The notes under the pieces: model-generated
Seen by the model: the letters and a program-made list of their open reading frames with translations, nothing else
What the model was told of the DNA's origin: nothing
Database searches by the model: none
Position numbers and translations under genes: made by a program
Shown: positions 56,790-64,000 of the stretch, in pieces
Numbering within the stretch: position 1 is the stretch's first letter
How the letters are laid out: each line of letters starts with the position of its first letter
NCBI GenBank assembly: GCA_026119935.1
Contig: JALRMH010000068.1
Span: 1-64,000 of the forward strand
Origin: Endothia cerciana
Lineage: Eukaryota; Ascomycota; Sordariomycetes; Diaporthales; Cryphonectriaceae
DNA: 64,000 nucleotides
Direction of reading: 5' to 3'

Positions 56790-57632
56790 ATGGACCACCG
56801 TCCACAAGCCTGGGGCCGTCCCCGTGACGACATCTACGGCGCCTACGACCCCTCCTACCTCTCCTCCCACGGCCCCAAGACCGCCACCCAGTCCCCCGCG
56901 GTGACGGGTACCTCCGTGCTGGGCCTCAAGTTCCGCGACGGCGTCGTCCTGGCTGCCGACAACCTCGCCTCCTACGGGTCCCTCGCCCGCTTCAACGACG
57001 TCAAGCGCCTGCGGCCCTTCGCGGGCACCTCCGCCGTCGGCTTCTCGGGTGACGTCTCCGACATGCAGTACCTGGACCGCCACCTGAACGAGCTCGAGAT
57101 CGACGAGGCCTACGAGGGTAACTTCAGCGCCGCCCAGGCCGCCGGCCAGGCCGAGACCGACGAGGACAAGAAGGCCGCCAGCAAGGGCGGCCTGAGCGCC
57201 TCCAACCTGCACAAGTACCTCGCCAAGCTGCTGTATGCCCGCCGCAACAAGTTCGACCCCCTCTGGAATCAGCTGCTCGTCGCCGGCTTCGATGACGAGC
57301 ACAAGCCCTTCCTGGCCGCCGCCGACCTGCGCGGTACCGTCTTCAGCTCGCCCAGCCTGGCCACGGGCTTCGGGGCCATGTTGGCCCAGCCGATCATGCG
57401 CAAGTACGCCGCGACCGAGGAGGACGCCGCGAGTCTGACCAAGGAGGAGGCCGTCAAGGTGGTCAGGGAGTGCATGAAGGTCTTGTACTACCGTGACGCG
57501 AGGAGCTGGGACGGATACTCGCTGGCGGTAGTGACCAAGGAGGGCGTTGAGGTGAGCTTCGATGAGAAGCTGGAGGATCAGAGCTGGGCCTTTGCGGACA
57601 GGATCAAGGGTTATGGCACGCAGACTGTGTAG
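56790..57632 (+). CDS. PRE4: 20S proteasome subunit beta-7 (Pre4)
   Basis: Intronless coding region, 280 aa. A non-catalytic beta-ring subunit of the 20S core. The propeptide ends around QSPAVTGTSVLGLKF, where beta-7 subunits are trimmed. The Ntn-hydrolase fold follows: GVVLAADNLASYGSLARF, AVGFSGDVSDMQYLDRHL, NLHKYLAKLLYARRNKFDPLW, and the beta-7-specific C-terminal SWAFADRIKGYGTQTV. The GTSV in place of an N-terminal catalytic Thr with its usual partners fits an inactive subunit. The fungal insert QAAGQAETDEDKKAAS extends one loop. Likely essential. Confidence 0.94.
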   Translation: MDHRPQAWGRPRDDIYGAYDPSYLSSHGPKTATQSPAVTGTSVLGLKFRDGVVLAADNLASYGSLARFNDVKRLRPFAGTSAVGFSGDVSDMQYLDRHLNELEIDEAYEGNFSAAQAAGQAETDEDKKAASKGGLSASNLHKYLAKLLYARRNKFDPLWNQLLVAGFDDEHKPFLAAADLRGTVFSSPSLATGFGAMLAQPIMRKYAATEEDAASLTKEEAVKVVRECMKVLYYRDARSWDGYSLAVVTKEGVEVSFDEKLEDQSWAFADRIKGYGTQTV

Positions 57633-58404
57633 TCGTCTATAGCAGAGGAGAGCGACTAGAAGGGGGGACGGGGGCAGATGTGTGAGGACGGAAGCACCAG
57701 CAACGCGCGATGGCGCAAGAGACATGTTGGGAGGGGTTTCCATCTAGGTCTCCTCGTGGGAGCGCGTCTGCTCAAGCGGTGGACGGCTCAAACCTCCTCC
57801 CCGGACTTGTTTGCACCACTCTATGGGCGTGTCGTCCTCCTGCGACCCCGCTCTGAGCATGCACGGGACGACGCAACGGGCCCATTCAGAATTGTACCAT
57901 TAGATGACGAGCACATCGATTGAGATTTCTAGACCATCATAGCCGCGTCCCGTTGCTTCACACTGAATCAATGGTGTTCTGTGTACGACAATTGCCCCGG
58001 GAAAGGGGGGGGCGGGGGGGGCGGGAGTGGCAACTGATGGGCTCAGATCCCTTGACGTGACGAGGGCTAAGAACGTGCCGCGAGCAACAGGCGAAAGAGA
58101 CGGGGACCAACATGGGTACAGCCTTCATTATTGATCTTATGTCTTATTGATCGTCATCACGTCTAAAGTGCATACTATAGTCGCACTCTGCTAGTCTGTG
58201 GCACTTGTCCACCTACAATACCAGCTCCGTCGGGGCCGAGCTTGGTATCCCCGCCAATCCCGTTCCCTTCATCTTTTATGCAGAAAACACTGCCCATCCA
58301 AAGATCCCCAAGATGCACGCAGCCCTGCACGCATCTAACCCATGTGATACAAAGCACTCCCTGGCCGAGATTACAGTCTGCTTCTTGCGCACCGTCACCT
58401 CCCC
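57633..58404. other. Convergent 3' interval with clustered G runs
   Basis: 772 bp between PRE4 and GFA1, which end toward each other. Two G8 runs separated by one C, followed by GGG, lie at 58005-58024 and could form a G-quadruplex. No gene supported. Confidence 0.5.
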
Positions 58405-61400
58405 TTACTCGACGGTGACGGACTTGGCAAGGTTGCGAGGGAAGTCAACATTAAGACCTTCCAACACGGCGAGCCAGTAGGCGATGAGCTGCAGAGGGAT
58501 GACGTTCAGGAGACCCTGTAGGACGTCGACGGTCTTGGGGATCTCAATGGTCTGGGCCTGGCTGCTTTGGAACTCGGCATCGCCGGGATTGCAGATGACG
58601 ATGGGCTTGCCTCCGCGAGAGACGACTGTAACGACGTTAGTACTCGATCGGAGGGAGGGTTACGAAACAAAATCAGGAACAGAAACATACCCTGCTGGTA
58701 CGCATTCAGACTCTTGGTGAAGATGTCGTCGCGCGTCAGGATCATGATGATGGGCAGGTTCTCGTCGACCAGCGCCAAGACACCGTGCTTGAGCTCACCC
58801 GACATGACGGCCTCGCAGTGGAGATAACTAATCTCCTTGATCTTGAGGGCGCCCTCGAGGGCCGTGCTGAATTGGGATCCACGTCCCAGCAGGAGCAATG
58901 ACTTCTGGTCCTTGAAGACCTTCGTGCAGAGCTCCTTGATGGCCGCATCCTGGGTCAGGACCTCGGAGATCTGCGAGCTGATCCTGCCCAGGCCCTCCAT
59001 GATCTCGATCCGCCGCTGCTGCTTGCTGGCCCGGTCCTCGCTCAGGCTCAGAGCGAACATGACCATGGCGATGAACTGCGAGGTGTAGGCCTTGGTGGAG
59101 GCGACACCGATCTCGGGACCAGCGTTGACGTGCACACCGCAGTGGGTCAGCAGGCTGATGGAGCTGCCGACCACGTTCACGATACCGACCGTCAACGCAC
59201 CGCGCTCCAGGCAGTACCGCAGCGCCATCAGGGAATCAGCCGTCTCACCGGACTGGGATACGAACACGCAGGTGTCGTCACGGAAGACCGGAGCCTGTCG
59301 GTCCAGGAAGTCCGAGGCAAGCTCGACGGCGATGGGGATCTCCGCGAGCTCCTCGAACACACCACGGACCGCCATACAGCTGTGGTACGAGGTGCCGCAG
59401 GCGATGAATATGATGCGCCTGCACCGCCTGATGGTGCTGATGTAGGAACGGAGACCACCGAGCGTGACGGTCTTGTTCTCGACGTCCAGACGACCACGCA
59501 TGGTGTTGACGACGGACTCGGGCTGCTCAAAGATCTCCTTCTGCATGAAGTGGTCGAACTTGCCCTTCATGATCTCCTGCAGCTCCAACTCGATGGTCTG
59601 GATGGTGCGGACGTTGCTGCTGCCGTCAGCCTTCTTCAGGCGGTGGATGTTGAGGGAGCCCTCGTGGATGTGGGCAATATCGTCGTCCTCCAGGTACATA
59701 ACCTTCTTGGTGTGCTCGATAATAGCTGAAGGGTCGGAGGACAGGAAGAACTCGGTGGGCATGGGCATGCCGTCGTCGGTCATGAAGGCACGGGACTGGG
59801 AGCGGTGGAGGAGGGACTTGTCGGCGGCGCCCAGCAGGCCAGGGGCCAGGAGGCCATCGGCACCCTTGCTAGCGGTAGCCTTCTTGATGGCGACATTCTG
59901 GGCGGCGGTCTCTGCGGGGAGGGCACCACCGTGCTCGTCGGCGTACTCGACGTCGACAAAGTCGACCTTCATGCGCTTCTGGGTCTTGACACCGATGACG
60001 AGGGGCGAACCCTTGCGGGCAGCCACGATCTCGTGCGGGTAGTGGACGGACTTGATCAGGAGACCATAGGCGCCCTCGAGCTCGGTGATGACGGCCTTGG
60101 CCAGGTCGACGAAGTCGAGGTTGGGGTGCTGGTCGTAGAGGTACTTTGCGAGCTTGGCGATGCACTCTGTGTCGGTCTCCGTCTCGAACTTGTAGCCCTT
60201 GGCCTGGAGGAGAGTCTTAAGCTCCTTGTAGTTTGTGATGATCCCGTTGTGGACGACTGCGAACTCCCAGTTGGGGTCGGACCTGCAGGGGAGGAAGAAA
60301 AATAGCCCAGTCAGCGCATGTGTCTTCCTTCGCGATCCTCCGTGTTCCCTCGGCGTTCCTTCCATACAGCAAACTATTCTGGGATATGGGGTGTTTTTTT
60401 GGGGGGGGGGGGGGTTTTCTTCTCTCTTTTCTGTCTGGGTAGCTTACCGGTGGGGGTGGCAGTTCAGGCGGGAGGGAGGGCCGTGGGTGGCCCATCGGGT
60501 GTGGGCAATGCCGGCGTGTGAGTCGAAGACCTTTGTCTCGTCGAGCTTGGCCTCGCTGACAAGCTGCTTCAGCTTCGCGACCTTGCCGACCTCCTTGAAG
60601 GCAAAGACCTCGTTCTTCTTGTCCCCATCGACGGCGAAACCAGCCGAGTCGTAGCCTCGGTACTCTAGACGGGCCAGGCCTGCAGGAAAGAAGGGGAATC
60701 CCAGGGTCAGTCTCGAGATTGGAAGCAGTGCGCGTGCCGTACCCAGGATTTCTGAGTTGATAGTCTCGTTTCCGTCCGTGGGCGGGTGACGGGGGCCGGA
60801 TTCAGGGGTAAGACAGAAGGGGGGCGCCATGGGGCTCAGGGACGGGATGGAGGGGTTGGTGTGCCCTTTGGGGGATGACAAGGCTAAGCTGTGCGCTTCC
60901 GCAACAGGCGACAGCCAACTGAGCTGGTTGCTGCACAACACAGAAGCAGCCGGCCAGCTCCGCCGACACCACATCAACAGCCAAGGTCGCAATGCCAACC
61001 CCAGCTGAAATTGGAGGATGAATCGTGATTCAGGTATAACTTACCATTGGTCAGGGTGTCAATGATGAACTTCCTGTCCTTCTCCACCAGGTAATTCACA
61101 TAACCAAAGATGCCACTATAGCAGAGACGGGAGTGTCAGCTTCTCGTGTCCCCAGAGTTGCCCTGCGAGGCATGTCGAAAGCTCCTTCGTGTCTCGCCGA
61201 CGGGACAAGCTCCCCAGCAGTCCCCCACAGCCCTGAGGACGCATCCACCCCCGCCACAGCTGGCCGCCTTTGTGGGGGGGTTCAAGCTGGCAGGGAATGG
61301 GACATCCCAGGCCTGGCCGCACCAACTGGGGCTCTGGTTGTCTCCGTCCCTCCTCTTGCTGTATGTGCTGTGCTGTGCCGTGCTGTGCCGTGCTGTGCCG

Positions 61401-61465
61401 TGCTGTGCCTGGCCTGATCTCTTCGTGCAAGGTGGTCCGGAGGATGTTGTTTATACGTACCACAT
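58405..61465 (-). CDS. GFA1: Glutamine:fructose-6-phosphate amidotransferase
   Basis: Cytosolic enzyme making glucosamine-6-phosphate from fructose-6-phosphate and glutamine, the committed step to UDP-GlcNAc and chitin. 706 aa; exons 61465-61461, 61115-61045, 60679-60448, 60282-58691 and 58625-58405, all in phase. Exon 1 codes just five bases (ATGTG), so the catalytic Cys2 codon is split; the protein begins MCGIFGYVNYLV, as required for an Ntn glutaminase that loses Met1. Other marks are LEYRGYDSAG, HTRWATHG, HNGIITNY, the first SIS domain (ACGTSYHSC, FVSQSGETADSL), the second SIS domain (GRGSQFSTALEGALKIKE) and the family C-terminus FPRNLAKSVTVE. The Ser residue of the regulated loop region is not assessed. 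Confidence 0.95.
61368..61412. repeat. Tandem TGCTGTGCCG-type repeat inside GFA1 intron 1
   Basis: About four copies of a 10-bp unit (with slight variation), all within the 345-nt first intron of GFA1. A G12 run lies close upstream of the gene, at 61535-61546. Confidence 0.75.
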
Positions 61466-62961
61466 TGTCAAGGTTAAGCAGAGTTACTCCTGTGCTCTGT
61501 ACTATACCAGACAAGCCGACACGGTGTGGGGGTTGGGGGGGGGGGGTGTGGGCTGCTCCTTGGCTGTTGTCGTCGTACAGTTGCGGCGGAGGGGTATCAA
61601 GGATGGGTGCACGTCGAGCTTTGGGTTTGGCTTGAGCGGTTGGCAGTTGGCAGTTGGCAGGAGGGAAAGGGAAGCCGACGTGAGGTTAGGAAGGTATGGA
61701 AGATAAAGGTAAGAAGCCAGCTGGACGGAGCAGGACAACAAAAAGACGGACAGCTTGATGGTCCCAGGGGGTTGAGCTGTTCTTTAGTACTCGCTCGAGC
61801 AAGACCGGACTGGACTGATGGGGCTGACAATTGGGCCTTCTTCTTGGTCTGCCACATGCGCCACTCCATGCACGGCCTACCATCAGCGAACACGGCGTCA
61901 GACCTGGCTGGTCCTTTGTTGCCAGGGGGCCCCGCCTGAGCTCAGGGGAGCATGGGGGGATCTACAGATCCAACCTTGGTGGACAGGGGACCTGATAGGC
62001 GGAGACCAGGTCAGAGCCAGGTCAGCGTTTGCTTTGGTGTCAGGGTTCCTTGCAACCCGGGGGGGATGACTGTTAGCCTGCGGTGTTAGTGGCAGCCGGG
62101 TGGTCTGGCTGCAACGCCTTAACACGTAGTCCGGCTTGCTACTGTCATGCCGTGAACATCCATGCACCCCCAGGTCTCCCTGTTCTCTTTGTTGTCATCT
62201 ATTCCTTTGTGATGTGATGTGATGCGGGATGCAGGCTGGGAGGATCAGAGGAGGCAGGCAGGTGAAAGGCCAACATAGATCCGCCGTCACCTAGGCTGAC
62301 TGCCGGATGCATCCCTGGCTGATGTTGTTGTGTAGACCGCATGACAGCTGTCAGCCTACCCCGGCGACATCCTCTGCCCTTTTTCTTCTTCTAAACATCT
62401 ATCTCGACAGGTCGTGTCCAGTTGCGTTCATCATCTGGCCAGCATCGCAGCTCTCGCCGGTTCATCTAGGTGGTCTGTGTTGAAAGTCCCAAGGCATATT
62501 GTGATATACGTACGAAACATGTGATACCACACTAAATGCAAGAGCTGCCTTACCGCTTCGCTACCTCACGCCTCACAACTCGGATTTGAAACAAGACATG
62601 TAGAGCTGTTTCTGATGGGCTGGTATGGTCCCCTCTCGCCGTATAGACGCGTATATCACATACACAAACATCCCAATAAGCACCCATGAATCATATCAGG
62701 GTATCTGAGGGCACAAGTCTCTCGTGCTTGATACCGTTTCTGTGTCCTCTCTGCCAGTCTCTGGTTCTGCTTGTATCTGTCTTGACCCTGGATAGGCGCC
62801 ATCCCACCTTCTTCCTCTCTTGCGCCCTCGAATGACGACATTAGCCTGGCATTTCTTCCGAGACCCATCCATCTTGCTGCAACACATCGTACGGCATCCA
62901 ACGTGCAGGTGCATATCGATTGTCCCAAACTTCCCGAGAACGAATCACCCTCCCGAGCCAA

Positions 62962-62964
<3 letters not shown>

Positions 62965-63011
<47 letters not shown>
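62965..63011. repeat. (TC)n microsatellite
   Basis: About 23 uninterrupted TC dinucleotides in noncoding DNA. Confidence 0.9.
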
Positions 63012-63015
<4 letters not shown>

Positions 63016-63659
63016 GGCCAGGCCAGGCAAGGCAGCCCAGAGGCCGAGGAAGCACAGCAATGCCTGATGCGACCCCTCCCGCCTGGGTCTCGAAAAAGCA
63101 GTGACGAAAGGTGGTCTGAGAAAATTCCTGCCACTAGTATGGAAGCGCCCCTTTTTCCCGACCGCTACCTACCGTAGGGCCCTAAAACTATTAGTACCGA
63201 TTGGGTGAGGCTGTGAGACGCGGCTGTCAACTTGAGGCAAATGCAAGTGCTAAGAGATGGCGGGGTCGACTCATGGCCACTGGGAGGCCAACTGAGAGGG
63301 GGAGGCGGAGAGGGAGACCCACTAAGGTCTTGCCAAAGGCTAAAAGAGTTGCAGGGCCGGGGCTGGTGATCTTTGCCAGGTTCGACTCTAGCGGGCCCCT
63401 AAGAATAGGACCCCACGTTGTCCCTCCAGCTGAGTGGCCAGGCTTCCCGGTATGGGATATTTTCTTCCCTTCACCACAGTACTAATATTTTGGGGGGGGG
63501 GGGGTGTATAACCAAACCGAGTACCCAATATTTACGACAGTCACCCCAGGGCCTAGTAGGCTCGATGCTTCGAGGACCTCTAGATGCCTTTAGGTTTTCA
63601 CCTTCTACCATAGTACATGCCTATCTGCACGGCTGTGGCCGGGACCTGCAGTATCCACA

Positions 63660-63699
63660 TCCCACATCCACACCCACACCCACACCCACACCCACACAC
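63660..63699. repeat. (CCCACA)n-like tandem repeat
   Basis: Five to six copies of CCCACA with small variants, in noncoding DNA. Confidence 0.8.
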
Positions 63700-64000
63700 C
63701 GCACGGGGAGATACTGAACACAAACCTGTGCATCCCATCCCCATCCCCCATCCAAGCTCGTCAACCAGGAAAGCTGAGCTATTCTCAGGACCCCTGCCAA
63801 GCTCTCGTATTCCGGCCCCCCCTCTCTGTTGCCCGCCGTCGCAGCCGCCCACTCGGCTCTTCACAAGCGCCGTTGCGCTCGTTGATGACATCCTCGTATA
63901 GGGAGCGCCACTCTCAGCACCCTGATCCTCGGGGTTCCGGTCTATCGTGTCAATCCCTCGTGCTGCGCCACCAGCTGTCTCGAGCCGTTCCACCGCGCCC

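Larger units (their letters stand above)
61466..64000. other. 2.5-kb gene-free right edge
   Basis: No supported gene. It starts with the GFA1 promoter and 5' UTR. It includes G12 61535-61546, a (TC)n microsatellite at about 62965-63011, G13 63492-63504, and a CCCACA-type repeat at about 63660-63699. A minus-strand frame at the right edge has no recognisable features. Confidence 0.5.

Noticed and set aside
56733..57743. 336-codon minus-strand open frame opposite PRE4
   Set aside because: Antisense shadow of a GC-rich exon; composition is repetitive Gly/Val/Leu without domain signals.
63370..63395. tRNA-like B-box (GGTTCGACTC)
   Set aside because: No matching A-box, acceptor stem or anticodon arm could be built around it.
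63700..64000. Possible gene fragment on the minus strand at the right edge
   Set aside because: Frames are short or low complexity and no motif is recognisable; the edge prevents a decision.

Overview
This window is nuclear DNA from a filamentous ascomycete, most likely a Sordariomycete. Most genes are split by short GT-AG introns (about 50-350 bp). The conserved eukaryotic genes carry strongly C-ending codons. A gEgh16/MAS-family secreted protein, an FSH1 hydrolase beside a highly reducing polyketide synthase (HR-PKS), and an AT-rich retrotransposon relic with RIP-type mutations all fit this group. I cannot name the species.

The left third (about 1-23.6 kb) is accessory. It opens with a degenerate Ty3/gypsy-type gag relic on the minus strand, running off the left edge. 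A complete six-exon HR-PKS follows on the minus strand (KS-AT-DH-ER-KR-ACP, no recognisable methyltransferase, no release domain). An FSH1/LovG-like serine hydrolase lies divergently from it and probably releases the product. Next come a broken UDP-glycosyltransferase (in-frame stop plus frameshift) and an intact three-exon BAHD-type acyltransferase. I read this as a compact polyketide cluster whose glycosylation gene has decayed. Beyond it lie an unrecognised ORF, a secreted GH49 dextranase/isopullulanase and a broken small locus.

From about 24 kb rightwards the window is mostly conserved housekeeping sequence: OGG1 DNA glycosylase and the U2AF65 splicing factor (head to head), ribosomal protein S13 (uS15), the Dpy-30/Sdc1 COMPASS subunit, FAN1 nuclease, a predicted secreted SET-domain protein, a divergent SNF2-family ATPase, a gEgh16-like secreted protein, the iron-sulfur co-chaperone Jac1/HscB, an MFS sugar transporter with a one-base frame disruption, a DUF3712-type membrane protein, an HCNGP/SAP30BP-like protein head to head with proteasome subunit beta-7 (Pre4), and GFA1, the first enzyme of hexosamine/chitin precursor synthesis. 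In GFA1 the catalytic Cys codon is split by the first intron.

Intergenic DNA in the right half is rich in G or C homopolymers of 10-14 nt and in short tandem repeats. No tRNA, rRNA or CRISPR array was found. Exon limits were placed by hand from splice signals, reading phase and family motifs; no RNA or database evidence was available.
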